A stretch of DNA of 64,000 nucleotides from Bradyrhizobium diazoefficiens (GTDB lineage: Bacteria > Pseudomonadota > Alphaproteobacteria > Rhizobiales > Xanthobacteraceae), in the NCBI RefSeq assembly GCF_016616235.1, contig NZ_CP067100.1:4399001-4463000 (forward strand), given 5' to 3'. Positions 17,176 to 25,166 of the stretch are shown piece by piece. Within the stretch, counting starts at the first letter, position 1. Every line of letters starts with the position of its first letter. The notes under the pieces were generated by a model. That model saw only the letters and a list, made by a program, of their open reading frames with translations. It was not told the DNA's origin and did not search any database. The translations under genes and the position numbers were made by a program.

Positions 17176-17380
17176 GACGGCCTCCAATATCAAAGCGATG
17201 CTCAAATCATTTCTTGGCCGCCAATGAGCGGCGCCCGCATCAAGCACCGCGATCCGCCAAGCAACTATTAAAGAGATCACACTCGCTTCGAACGGCGATC
17301 CACACCGCGCGCGTTGCGATGAGCTTTCTGCCGACGGGTTCTCAGTGAGCGCATCGACATGCGATGGAACATGCGCGCCC

Positions 17381-17409
17381 AAAAAAATGGCCGGGACAAG
17401 CCCGGCCAT
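17381..17409 (-). terminator. Intrinsic terminator of the small secreted gene at 17461
   Basis: Perfect 9-bp stem ATGGCCGGG / CCCGGCCAT with loop ACAAG (17387-17409), followed in minus-strand direction by seven T residues. A textbook rho-independent terminator 50 bases after the stop codon. Confidence 0.85.
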
Positions 17410-17460
17410 GACGTCGTGGAAAGCTGCGGCACCAAGCTCTCGGCTCGGTACGATGTCGAC

Positions 17461-17712
17461 TTAGCGGGCGCTGCCTGTGGTGGCGGTCGCGGTCTTCACC
17501 TTGCGCGGGGTCAGGACGCTCGCCTGGTGCGCTGTCACGCTGGTGGCGGGCGCAGTCACCTGCTGCTCGACATTGTTGGCGCCGAGTACGCGGACCTGCA
17601 CCGGCGAGACCGGAATGCCACTGGCCTGATACGTGGGCAGCTCGCCGGCGAAGGCGGCAGTCGAGCCCGCGATGGCGAGAGCGGCAATGGCGAGGGACAA
17701 AGTCTTGTTCAT
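17461..17712 (-). CDS. Small secreted protein, function unknown
   Basis: 83 residues with a clear signal peptide (MNKTLSLAIAALAIAGSTAA, cleavage after AFA). The mature part is Thr/Val-rich (ELPTYQASGIPVSPVQVRVL, then TAPATSVTAHQASVLTPRKV), without cysteines. AGGAGC precedes the ATG and a strong terminator follows, so this is a genuine monocistronic unit. Similar periplasmic proteins are common in Bradyrhizobium; role unknown. Confidence 0.78.
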   Translation of the reverse strand: MNKTLSLAIAALAIAGSTAAFAGELPTYQASGIPVSPVQVRVLGANNVEQQVTAPATSVTAHQASVLTPRKVKTATATTGSAR

Positions 17713-17857
17713 GGTGATGCTCCTGAAGGAAGTGCGGAGCACATGTAAGCCTGATTTGCTGCAGTGCGACATGCATTGTTGCAACGCAACATCGCGCATC
17801 ACGCATGGCGATATGTTTAACGCCCCGGCCGGCTTCATTCCTCGGCCGGCCGTAAGC

Positions 17858-18061
17858 TCAGCCACCCATCACGTTGCCCCAGCCGTCGAAGACATAGGCC
17901 TTCCAGGCCACGGTTCCATCGGCGCGCGGCCGGCTGGCCCGGCGATAGTCCTCGGCCTCCTCGGCGGTCCAGGTGATGATCGTGCCGGAGACACGATCAT
18001 GCAGGATAGCGGGCTCGGAGGGATCGAAGGCGTCCATCGGACGAAGCGAGGAATGCGTCAT
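17858..18061 (-). CDS. Conserved small hypothetical protein
   Basis: 67 residues, soluble, mixed charge, with Trp-rich segments (IITWTAEEAEDYRRASRPRA and GTVAWKAYVFDGWGNVMGG). Its ATG overlaps the stop of the extended Flp-pilin frame as ATGA, so translation may be coupled. Its own ribosome site is poor. No domain recognised. Confidence 0.55.
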   Translation of the reverse strand: MTHSSLRPMDAFDPSEPAILHDRVSGTIITWTAEEAEDYRRASRPRADGTVAWKAYVFDGWGNVMGG

Positions 18062-18354
18062 GGCCGATCAACGCACCGCCAGCAGCAAGGTTGCGGCGCG
18101 GCGCCGGGTAAACGCCGCGGCGCTTTCTCCACTCCGACATTAGGGAGCGCAATCAAGCAAGAACGCGAAGAGGCCGCGCAACGCCTATTCAAGGCCGTCG
18201 CCAGCGCCTGCAGTTTTGCGACCAAGTTAGTGCCGAGTGCGTAAATCACTTCGATGATGGCGAGCGCGATGCCCGCTGCAATCAGGCCGTATTCGATTGC
18301 GGTGGCGCCGGATTCATCGGTGGCGAACGCGGCCAGCTTGGATTTCAATTTCAC
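18058..18354 (-). CDS. Flp/Fap type IVb pilin with abnormal C-terminal extension
   Basis: The first 55 residues are a typical Flp pilin: a short basic leader, then DESGATAIEYGLIAAGIALA with the G/E-type prepilin context and a hydrophobic helix, ending LVAKLQALATALN. Flp pilins normally stop there. Here the frame runs on for 42 Arg/Cys/Pro-rich residues that look non-native. A TAG lies one base out of frame at 18187-18185, so a single-base loss at the original stop is the simplest explanation. GTG 18354 has GGAAGG upstream. No tad cluster is nearby. Confidence 0.75.
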   Translation of the reverse strand: MKLKSKLAAFATDESGATAIEYGLIAAGIALAIIEVIYALGTNLVAKLQALATALNRRCAASSRSCLIALPNVGVEKAPRRLPGAAPQPCCWRCVDRP

Positions 18355-18690
18355 GATCGTATCCTTCCCAACTCTACCGGACGTTGCCGGCGCGGGAGAC
18401 ATGCACTGCCTCAATCTAAGATCGAGTAAATTGAGGTTGCTCAATTTCTCGACAAAGAACCTGTATTTGCGGGCTTTTTCCCGTGCTCTCACCCTCAAAT
18501 CGCGATGGAACCCGCGTTGCCCTTGCGCAACACCCACCTGAAAAGCCCGATTTCGGTGATTTGCGCCATTGCGCCGCCACATCATCCTCCGAACAATCGA
18601 CGCGCTACATGCCTTTTCATGCAAGACTGTTTGCATCAAGACTGTTCGGACAAGACGAGTTTTGAACAGAACCGTTTGGAGGCAGGGATC

Positions 18691-19983
18691 ATGAACGATC
18701 GGCGGTCTCTTCTTGTGGCGGTCTCCTGCCCCTCGGCCGTGATGGCCGGCTGGCTGGCGCTCTCCCTCTCCGCCTACGCTCCGGCGCTGATCGAGAACAG
18801 CGGCGCCAATGCGGCTGCGGTGTCCCGTGCGAAAGATCTCACCCGTCTCGAACTCGCCGATGTCCCGCGCGCTGCGACCATCGAAGATGGCATCGCGCTG
18901 ACCGCCGACATCGCGGCTTCTGTCGCAGCAAGCCCACCAATTGCCGAAGCAGCCGCGCCCGAAGCGCCCGCCCCCGCCATCAAGCTCGCCTCAGCGGATC
19001 CTGCGCTGATCTTGCCAGCGGAAGTGCCGCCTGCGGCGCAGATTTCGCCTGAACCGGAGCCCGTCGTCAGCGAGGCTCCACCGGAGCCGGAGCCCGTCAA
19101 GGTTGCCTCCGCCGATCCCACCGCGATCGTCGCGCCAGATGCGCTGTCGCCCGCAGCGATCGTCAGCGGGCCTGCAGCGGCCGAGAAGGCCTCGCCGCCG
19201 GCCGATACCGTCGCCGTGCTCGACGAATGTTTCGTCATCGACGCCTGCATCGACCGCTATCTCTGGACGCTCTACCAGCGCACGCCCAAGGAAGACTCGA
19301 TCAAGGTCGAGGAGCGCCGCGCCGTGACCGTCAAGCGCAGGGGCAAGACCGTCACCGTGATGCGCAGCTTCACCAAGCTGGTCGACGAGGATTTCAGCTG
19401 GAAGGATCCGAAGGCGGCCGAGCACGCCGGCATGTCGATGATGGATTACGTCATCGGCGGCATGGACAAGAGCTTCAAGCGAAAGCTGTTCCGCACGCTG
19501 CTGGCGGCCGAGGCCGCCGGCCTCTCGCCGGGCATCACCAGTGCGTTCCGTGACGACTATCGCCAGTCGATCGCGAGCGGCCTGAAAGCCGCCTCCGATC
19601 GTTCCTATCATGGCGGCAGCATGCGCGGCGGCTATGGTCACGGCATGGCCGCCGACATCGTTTCGACCGCCGGCAACAACCGCGCGCAGCGCTGGGTTTC
19701 GACCGAAGTGCTGTGGAAATGGGTTGATGCCAATGGTAAGGCGCTCGGCATCGGCCGGCCCTATCTCGGCCGAGATCCGCCGCATGTTGGCCCGATCGAC
19801 GGCCAGGAATACGTGTCCAAGCGTGGCGTTGCGACCGATCGCAAGGAAGCCGCCAATACCAAGCCGAAGAAGGTGCGGGCCGTAGCCAGCGCAAAGCCGC
19901 CAAAGGCACAAGCCGCTCGCGAACAGAAGCTCCGGGCCAAGCCGCAAAGAGCGGCGCAGTCAGCGGCTAAGCGCACGACCTGA
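18691..19983 (+). CDS. Secreted M15-like peptidase (D-Ala-D-Ala carboxypeptidase fold), putative
   Basis: 430 residues. An N-terminal hydrophobic anchor/signal (VAVSCPSAVMAGWLALSLSA) is followed by a long Ala/Pro/Glu-rich linker (to about 185). The folded part holds DECFVIDACIDRYLW and a VanY-like core: GITSAFRDDYRQ, GGYGHGMAADIVS (His and Asp zinc ligands) and PPHVGPIDGQEY (second His). The basic tail is Lys/Ala-rich. Likely acts on peptidoglycan in the periplasm. GGAGG precedes ATG 18691. A direct repeat CAAGACTGTT (twice, 18623-18650) lies 40 bases upstream. Confidence 0.7.
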   Translation: MNDRRSLLVAVSCPSAVMAGWLALSLSAYAPALIENSGANAAAVSRAKDLTRLELADVPRAATIEDGIALTADIAASVAASPPIAEAAAPEAPAPAIKLASADPALILPAEVPPAAQISPEPEPVVSEAPPEPEPVKVASADPTAIVAPDALSPAAIVSGPAAAEKASPPADTVAVLDECFVIDACIDRYLWTLYQRTPKEDSIKVEERRAVTVKRRGKTVTVMRSFTKLVDEDFSWKDPKAAEHAGMSMMDYVIGGMDKSFKRKLFRTLLAAEAAGLSPGITSAFRDDYRQSIASGLKAASDRSYHGGSMRGGYGHGMAADIVSTAGNNRAQRWVSTEVLWKWVDANGKALGIGRPYLGRDPPHVGPIDGQEYVSKRGVATDRKEAANTKPKKVRAVASAKPPKAQAAREQKLRAKPQRAAQSAAKRTT

Positions 19984-19988
19984 CGCCG

Positions 19989-20807
19989 CTACGCATTGCC
20001 CTGTGATCCCGGCAGCGGCACGAGCCGCATCTCGGCTGTGCCTGCTTCCTGCGTGCGCACCAGCACCGCAAAGATGGTCTCGACCGCAAGACTCGCTGCC
20101 GCCTCCATCGGCCGGCCCTTGGCCAGATGCGCAGCGATCAGGCCGGTGAAGAGATCGCCAGTGCCATAGGGGCGGATCGGCAGACGCGGCGTCGCAAAGC
20201 GTGACAATTGACCGTCGGCGCACAGGATCGTCTCCACCTGCTCCGCCGCCGTGTCAGTGAGCGTGCAACCGGTGGCAACGACATCGATACGACGGGTTCC
20301 TGCGAGCGCCGCGCACGCTGCGCGCAGATCCCGTGCATCCGCGACCGCGACGCCCGACAGCAGCTCGAGTTCGAACTGGTTCGGCGTGGCGATCTTAGCT
20401 GCCGGCAGCAGACGGTGTCTCAAAACGTCCAGAATGCCGTCGGCGACATAGACGCGGCCGTCGTCGCCGATCACGGGATCGCAGAGATAGACCAGCTTCG
20501 AATTGCGCGTGAGCGCCCGCCCGACGAAATCGGCGATGACGGCTGCATTGCCTGGCGAGCCGAGATAGCCGGTGACGAGCACGGCCGCCTCATCAACGAG
20601 ACCGCGCTCCTCGACACCCTTCAGCAGATCGGCGACGAGTTCGGTCTCCAGCACGCGTCCGCGCAGGCTCGGATAGCGCGGATGGTTCGACAGCAGCGTG
20701 GTCGGCACCGCCGCCACGTTCACGCCCTCCGCCTGCATGGCATAAGCGGCCGCGCTGTTGCCGACATGGCCGTGGACCACCTGACTTTGAATCGAGATGA
20801 CGAGCAT
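19989..20807 (-). CDS. pdxY: Pyridoxal kinase
   Basis: 272 residues of the ribokinase fold. Phosphorylates pyridoxal to PLP in the vitamin B6 salvage pathway. Seen: ISIQSQVVHGHVGNSAAAYA at the N-terminus (substrate pocket, diagnostic of PdxY/PdxK), VYLCDPVIGDDGRVYV, TPNQFELELLSG and the anion-hole/catalytic RPYGTGDLFTG near residue 222. Length is normal for the family. It lies 36 bases after the PaiB-like gene on the same strand, a probable operon of flavin/B6-related functions. Confidence 0.95.
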   Translation of the reverse strand: MLVISIQSQVVHGHVGNSAAAYAMQAEGVNVAAVPTTLLSNHPRYPSLRGRVLETELVADLLKGVEERGLVDEAAVLVTGYLGSPGNAAVIADFVGRALTRNSKLVYLCDPVIGDDGRVYVADGILDVLRHRLLPAAKIATPNQFELELLSGVAVADARDLRAACAALAGTRRIDVVATGCTLTDTAAEQVETILCADGQLSRFATPRLPIRPYGTGDLFTGLIAAHLAKGRPMEAAASLAVETIFAVLVRTQEAGTAEMRLVPLPGSQGNA

Positions 20808-20843
20808 CAGAGGTCCGTAGGATCAAACGCTGGATCTGGCAAG

Positions 20844-21485
20844 CTACAGGCCTTCGTACCCAAGTCCGGGCCGCAGCGCCCGCATCTTCTGTGCCAGCCG
20901 CCGATGCCCGCTCTCCTGCGACCGCGCCAGCTGGTTTGCCACCGCGACATGGTCTGCATCGGGCTTGTGCTGGTTGAGCTTGGCCTGGCCCTCGATCTGA
21001 TCCACCACGAGATCGACGACCCGGATCGCTGCCAGCATGCTCTCGCGCTTGCCGCCCTCCATCTGCGCGAGGTCCCACGGCGTCTTCGGCAGCCGCGCCT
21101 CGGACACCGCGAGCAGCGCATCGCCATGTCCGCGGTTCTCGTCCAGGCCGCGCAGATGCGCCACGCCGGACAGGTGTACGGCCTCGTAGAGCCAGGTCGA
21201 GACGTTGTCGCGCGAGGAATACCAGTCGTTGGAGATGTAGGCGTCGTCGCCGGCAACAATCAACAGGAAGCGGCGTGTGCCATCCGCCAGCGCAACCAGC
21301 GGATTTTTGGCCGTGAAATGGATCTGCACGATTGCACGTCCGTCGCGCTCGCTCAGCACGAACGGCACGTGCGAGGCGCGCGGCCCACGCTCGTCCGCCG
21401 CCACGATCACGCCAAAACCGCGCTGGCCGGCAAATTCCAGCGCACGCTGCTTCTCGATGCGGAATTGGGGACGGAGGATATGCAT
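20844..21485 (-). CDS. PaiB-type FMN-binding protein (putative negative regulator)
   Basis: 213 residues with the split-barrel flavin fold of the PaiB family: HVPFVLSERDGRAIVQIHFT, AKNPLVAL, LIVAGDDAYISNDWYSSRD (FMN phosphate region), VSTWLYEAVHLSG and the C-terminal KLNQHKPDADHVAVANQLAR signature. PaiB in Bacillus affects sporulation and protease genes, but family members are more likely FMN/heme-dependent enzymes; function here is open. ATG 21485 starts MHILRPQF, the usual family start. Upstream of pdxY. Confidence 0.88.
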   Translation of the reverse strand: MHILRPQFRIEKQRALEFAGQRGFGVIVAADERGPRASHVPFVLSERDGRAIVQIHFTAKNPLVALADGTRRFLLIVAGDDAYISNDWYSSRDNVSTWLYEAVHLSGVAHLRGLDENRGHGDALLAVSEARLPKTPWDLAQMEGGKRESMLAAIRVVDLVVDQIEGQAKLNQHKPDADHVAVANQLARSQESGHRRLAQKMRALRPGLGYEGL

Positions 21486-21609
21486 GGCGGCACCCGATCT
21501 GTCGGACGGGACAAGGCTAGCGATTCGTCGCGGGTTCGTCACGTCCGGGTGATACCTTCCGGACGCCGCCAGCCCACCGAAAAGCCACAGTCTAGATCCT
21601 AAACATACC

Positions 21610-21621
21610 TACCGCGCGGTA
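21610..21621. promoter_or_regulatory. Palindromic operator for the SMR-TetR pair
   Basis: TACCGCGCGGTA is a perfect 12-base palindrome 27 bases before the SMR start codon, flanked by ATACC-type sequence. Position and symmetry fit a TetR-family operator bound by the downstream regulator (inference). Confidence 0.5.
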
Positions 21622-21647
21622 TCTTTTGTGCCATACCCGGATCGACC

Positions 21648-21992
21648 ATGAGCTCCGCCTTCAACGCCTATACAGCGCTTGCCCTCGCCATCGTGTTCGA
21701 GGTCACGGCCTCCGCCTTCCTGCAGCAGTCCGCACAGTTCACGCGGCCGTGGCCGACGCTGGCCATGGTACTGTTCTACGTCGCCTCGTTCTATGCGCTG
21801 TCGGTGGCGATCCGGGTCATTCCGCTGAGCATCGCCTATGCAATCTGGGGCGGCGTCGGCATCATCCTCACCGCCACCGTTTCCTTCGTGCTGTTCCGCC
21901 AGATGCTGGACGCAGCGGCCTTCGTCGGCATCGCCCTGATCGTATCGGGGGTCGTGGTCATCAACCTGTTCTCGGAGACGAGCGTGCATTGA
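21648..21992 (+). CDS. Small multidrug resistance (SMR/EmrE-type) exporter
   Basis: 114 residues, four transmembrane helices, works as a dual-topology dimer exchanging protons for cationic compounds or polyamines. The essential membrane-embedded glutamate is in helix 1 (ALAIVFEVTASAFLQQSAQF), and helix 3 carries SIAYAIWGGVGIIL, the SMR hallmark. The stop overlaps the TetR start (TGATG), so both are co-translated. The palindrome at 21610 probably controls the pair. Confidence 0.93.
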   Translation: MSSAFNAYTALALAIVFEVTASAFLQQSAQFTRPWPTLAMVLFYVASFYALSVAIRVIPLSIAYAIWGGVGIILTATVSFVLFRQMLDAAAFVGIALIVSGVVVINLFSETSVH

Positions 21993-22561
21993 TGGCGGAA
22001 AGCGCCTACACCCGCGCCAAGCAGCCCGAGCAGGTGCGGCGCGCCCTGCTCGACTGCGCCGCGGCGATCGCCGTGGACCACGGCGTATCGGGGGTGACGG
22101 TGCAGGCGGTCGCGGCGGCCGCCGGCGTCACCAAGGGCGGGCTGTTTCATCATTTCGGCAGCAAGCAGGCGCTGATCGAGGGCCTGTTCGCCGACCTCCT
22201 CGCCCGCGTCGATGCCGAGATCGACGCGGCCATCGAGGCCGATCCCAAGCCGCACGGCAGCTTTACCCGCGCTTATGTCAACGCGGTGTTCACCGGCAAG
22301 GCTTTCGGATTCGCCACGCCCTGGGCGGCGCTCAGCATGGTCGTCGTCACCGATCCGTCACTGCGGCGGCTCTGGAACGACTGGATCAAGGCCCGCTTGA
22401 AGCGCCATCGCACGACCGACGGCGCGCCCGAGCTCCATATCGTCCGCCTCGCTGCCGACGGCGCCTGGCTGTCCTACATCACCACGGGACAGACGCGGAT
22501 GAATGCCGACCTGCGCGCCGTGCACGACCGCCTGATCGCGCAGACCTATCGGCGTACGTAG
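21992..22561 (+). CDS. TetR/AcrR family repressor, partner of the SMR exporter
   Basis: 189 residues. An N-terminal HTH is clear: RRALLDCAAAIAVDHGVSGV, TVQAVAAAAGVTKGGLFHHF, GSKQALIEGLFADLL. The ligand-binding domain resembles the TetR_C group with a Trp-rich centre (ATPWAALSMVVV). Its one-base overlap with the exporter gene implies autoregulated co-expression. The ligand is presumably an exporter substrate. Confidence 0.93.
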   Translation: MAESAYTRAKQPEQVRRALLDCAAAIAVDHGVSGVTVQAVAAAAGVTKGGLFHHFGSKQALIEGLFADLLARVDAEIDAAIEADPKPHGSFTRAYVNAVFTGKAFGFATPWAALSMVVVTDPSLRRLWNDWIKARLKRHRTTDGAPELHIVRLAADGAWLSYITTGQTRMNADLRAVHDRLIAQTYRRT

Positions 22562-22572
22562 CCGGGCGGCGA

Positions 22573-22908
22573 TTACTGAGTCTGTACTGGTTGGGGCGGA
22601 TGCGGCTTGGATCGCGAAGGCCTTTTGGCAGGTTTTCCTGCGGCGCCAGGAGGCGGCGTATCGACCGATACCAGATAGGCCGCGAGGACCTTGGCGGAGT
22701 CGGAACTCGCGGAATAATGGTCCTGCAGGAACCAGGACAGCGTGAGGCTATAGCGCCCCTTCGCAAGCCCCCGCGGACTGCGATGGCAGGTCGCGCAGCC
22801 GTCGGCAAAGAGCTTTTCGGGCGATTTGCCAGCGTCCAGATTTTGCGCAGACGCGACCGTCGCCGTCAGCGCTGCGGCGGCTGCCAAAGTCATCACAGGC
22901 GCGATCAC
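22573..22908 (-). CDS. Small periplasmic c-type cytochrome-like protein
   Basis: 111 residues from GTG 22908 (GGGGCG upstream; ATG 22893 also possible). It has a signal peptide (TLAAAAALTATVASAQ), one CATCH heme motif (C38-H42) followed by a short Tyr/Trp segment (GRYSLTLSWFLQDHYSASSD), AAYLVSVD, then a Pro/Lys/Arg-rich tail. The single heme site and helix before the tail resemble truncated monoheme cytochromes; an axial Met is not obvious. Converges on the TetR gene. Partner unknown. Confidence 0.75.
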   Translation of the reverse strand: MIAPVMTLAAAAALTATVASAQNLDAGKSPEKLFADGCATCHRSPRGLAKGRYSLTLSWFLQDHYSASSDSAKVLAAYLVSVDTPPPGAAGKPAKRPSRSKPHPPQPVQTQ

Positions 22909-22963
22909 ATCGCGCCCCGGTCGAAATAGCGAATCCAAATCCTTCCCCTGCCCCGTCGCGCGG

Positions 22964-23143
22964 TCACGCCGCCAATAGCTGATCGAATTCGGGCGGCGTA
23001 TAGGCCTTGCCGTCCTGGTCGGTGATGACAACCTGCCATCCTTCGCTGGCCCATACCTTGGCCTTTGCCACGATCAGCAGCCGGCTCTCGCGGGCGAAAC
23101 TGCACTTCTCATTGTCGCGTTCTGCGACCATCTTATAGGCCAA
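22964..23143 (-). CDS. Small conserved hypothetical protein
   Basis: 59 residues from TTG 23143 (MAYKMVAERDNEKCSFARES), chosen because GGGG lies at correct spacing; an ATG at 23131 gives 55. Continues LLIVAKAKVWASEGWQVVIT, then DQDGKAYTPPEFDQLL. A one-domain beta-rich protein of a kind frequent in Bradyrhizobium; no known function. Confidence 0.65.
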   Translation of the reverse strand: MAYKMVAERDNEKCSFARESRLLIVAKAKVWASEGWQVVITDQDGKAYTPPEFDQLLAA

Positions 23144-23296
23144 TGCGCATCCCCTTGCGTTGCCTGCACCCGCTCTCCTCGTGGCAGCGGGCTTTGGCGG
23201 CAATTCGCCGGGAGCGTGGCAATTTGGTGCCATCCACGAGGGCATTGTGCTTTGGTCCAGCCTGAGCCACGGAAGCTGATCATGCCAGGCATCTGA

Positions 23297-23490
23297 ATGC
23301 GATTCTGCTTGTCGCGGGCTTGCCTGGTGCGGCCATGCTCGGCACTCCACTGGCAGAGGCGCAGACCTACGATCCGTGCTGGCCCGTCTGTATCGAGGTC
23401 TACACCATCGACGGCAGCTCGATCGATTGCGGCTTCACGTCGATGGCACAATGCGCGGTGACCGCGTCCGGGCAGTCCGCCCGTTGCTAA
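23297..23490 (+). pseudogene. DUF3551-type secreted protein gene, frameshifted and shortened
   Basis: From 23335 the frame reads MLGTPLAEAQTYDPCWPVCI, then EVYTIDGSSIDCGFTSMAQC and AVTASGQSARC-stop: the cysteine pattern and FTSMAQC block of DUF3551. The expected signal peptide (AILLVAGLPGAAMLGTPLAE) is present in frame but has no start codon. An ATGCG at 23297 would start it if one base were restored after it. The usual NPY/NPF C-terminus is cut by TAA, with NP codons following the stop. Probably a decaying gene. Confidence 0.6.
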
Positions 23491-23574
23491 GCCAACCCTG
23501 TGCCATGCAAAAACCGTCAGCCGGGCCTGGGTCCATCGCCGCCGCGACGGAACCGCTAGCGCCCGCAGGTCCGC

Positions 23575-23856
23575 TCAGTGCACGCGGATAATGTGAGGGC
23601 GGCCGAGATCGATCAACCCCTGCACCGCCGAGAGGCGATCGTCGAGGGCTGCGATGGTGAGCAGCAAATTATTCCGGCGCTCGTCGAGCATGCCCATCTC
23701 GGCGCCGGTAAGCTTGGTGCTCGTCCGCTCCTTGTGAATCCCGTCGAGGGATTTGCGCAATCCGGCGATCAGTCCCGCCAGCTGCTTGGCCTCCTTGGTC
23801 ATCGACCGCTTCGCGACATTCTGTTGGCGGCGCGTTTCCGCCTGGCTCTGTCTCAT
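23575..23856 (-). CDS. Small helical hypothetical protein
   Basis: 93 residues, all-helical and basic: MRQSQAETRRQQNVAKRSMT, KEAKQLAGLIAGLRKSLDGI, then GAEMGMLDERRNNLLLTIAA and LDDRLSAVQGLIDLGRPHII. The second of two close ATGs (23856) is taken because GGAGG is immediately before the first. Coiled-coil character; no domain recognised. Confidence 0.6.
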   Translation of the reverse strand: MRQSQAETRRQQNVAKRSMTKEAKQLAGLIAGLRKSLDGIHKERTSTKLTGAEMGMLDERRNNLLLTIAALDDRLSAVQGLIDLGRPHIIRVH

Positions 23857-23984
23857 TTGCATCCTCCCGTGTGCCCCGCTGCCCCGAGTGGATGCTTACA
23901 TCTTTGGGTACACATCTTACGATCGATGAAATCTGCCCGCGAAGAACTGACTCAAATTGTGCGCGCAGGGAACTCGCCGCGGCT

Positions 23985-24018
23985 CAAAAAGAAAGCCCGG
24001 CGCGAGGGCCGGGCTTTC
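23985..24018 (-). terminator. Intrinsic terminator of the SH3b gene
   Basis: Perfect 11-bp stem GAAAGCCCGGC / GCCGGGCTTTC (23991-24001 with 24008-24018), loop of six, followed by TTTTTG on the minus strand, right after the SH3b stop codon. Confidence 0.88.
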
Positions 24019-24028
24019 CCTGGCAACA

Positions 24029-25012
24029 TCAGCGCTTGTCGTGACCGCCACCGGGGCCGCCGGCCGGCGCGCCGCCGCCATGCGGAGCAGCGTTGAAGTG
24101 CGGCGCACCGCCGCCGCCGTGCGGCATCGCAGGTGCCGCCGCGCGCGGCGCCGGCATCTGCGCATGGGCGTTCATCGGCGCGCCACGACTGACATTCGGC
24201 TGAGCCATGTGCGGCGCTGCGGAACGCGCTGCAGGCGCCGCCGAGACACGCGGCGCTTCATGCGCACGCGCCATCGGCTGCGCATGGACCGCGGCGCGGC
24301 CGGCGGCCTGCTCGTGCATCATGCGGGCCTGTGCGTCGCGCGGATTGCGGCTCTGTATATTGGTCCGCTCATGCGCGAAACGCTCGCTTTGTCCGGCGCG
24401 CGTCCGGTCGGCCGTCACCGCGGCGTCGCGCCTCGCGATCGCGGCGTCGTGGCGCACCGTCGCGGCATCACGCCCGGAGATCGCGGCGTCGCTCCTGACG
24501 TTGGTCCTTCCGCGCACGCCCTCGCGTTCCAGTGCGACCGCCGCATCGCGCGTCGCCGCGCGGCCGATCCGGGCCGCGCGCGGATCGATCGTCATCCGCG
24601 TCGCCAGGCGCTCGTGCGAGGTCCAGTAATTATTCCAGTAGGCGTAGCGCCGATACCAGGGCCGCCCCTCATAATAGCTCGACCAGTACGAGCTCAGCAC
24701 GAAGGGCACGACCGGCACGTCGACCTCATCGACATAGTCGGGGAGATAGACGTAATGATTGCGGTAGAGATATTCGAGATATTGCGACGACACCCAGCCG
24801 CGATCGTCGGAGAAGCTCACGTCGCACCAGGCATTGCCGCGCAGGCAACCATGGATGTTGACGCGGGCGCCCCCGGGGATGCGATCGACCAGGGGAAAGC
24901 CCGACCCCGGACCGGCGCGCAGGCCGGTCGAGACGGTGACGATGCCCGGCGCGGCCAGCGCGGCCGTCGGGGCGAGCAGCAATGCTGCAACTAAAGCGGT
25001 TTTGAGCCTCAT
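24029..25012 (-). CDS. Secreted SH3b-domain protein with long Ala/Arg/His-rich tail
   Basis: 327 residues. A signal peptide (MRLKTALVAALLLAPTAALA) precedes a bacterial SH3 domain (about 22-80: TVSTGLRAGPGSGFPLVDRI, PGGARVNIHGCL, GWVSSQYLEYLY), which usually binds cell-wall peptides. A Tyr/Trp-rich stretch (PFVLSSYWSSYYEGRPWYRR) follows, then a low-complexity Ala/Arg/Asp region and a Gly/His/Pro end. GGAGG precedes the ATG and a terminator follows. Likely an envelope protein of unknown role. Confidence 0.82.
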   Translation of the reverse strand: MRLKTALVAALLLAPTAALAAPGIVTVSTGLRAGPGSGFPLVDRIPGGARVNIHGCLRGNAWCDVSFSDDRGWVSSQYLEYLYRNHYVYLPDYVDEVDVPVVPFVLSSYWSSYYEGRPWYRRYAYWNNYWTSHERLATRMTIDPRAARIGRAATRDAAVALEREGVRGRTNVRSDAAISGRDAATVRHDAAIARRDAAVTADRTRAGQSERFAHERTNIQSRNPRDAQARMMHEQAAGRAAVHAQPMARAHEAPRVSAAPAARSAAPHMAQPNVSRGAPMNAHAQMPAPRAAAPAMPHGGGGAPHFNAAPHGGGAPAGGPGGGHDKR

Positions 25013-25166
25013 GGCGTAGTCCTCCTGTGCAGGTCGGAACGCGCCAGCGGAATGGGCGTTCCGCGCGCAGTCGTCGCATCAGCCGAAAGATCGAGATGCA
25101 CGTCGCGCGCGGTTCAATATTCATTCGCCGTTCATCGGCGCAGCGCGCAGGAGCGCTGCGCGTCCG

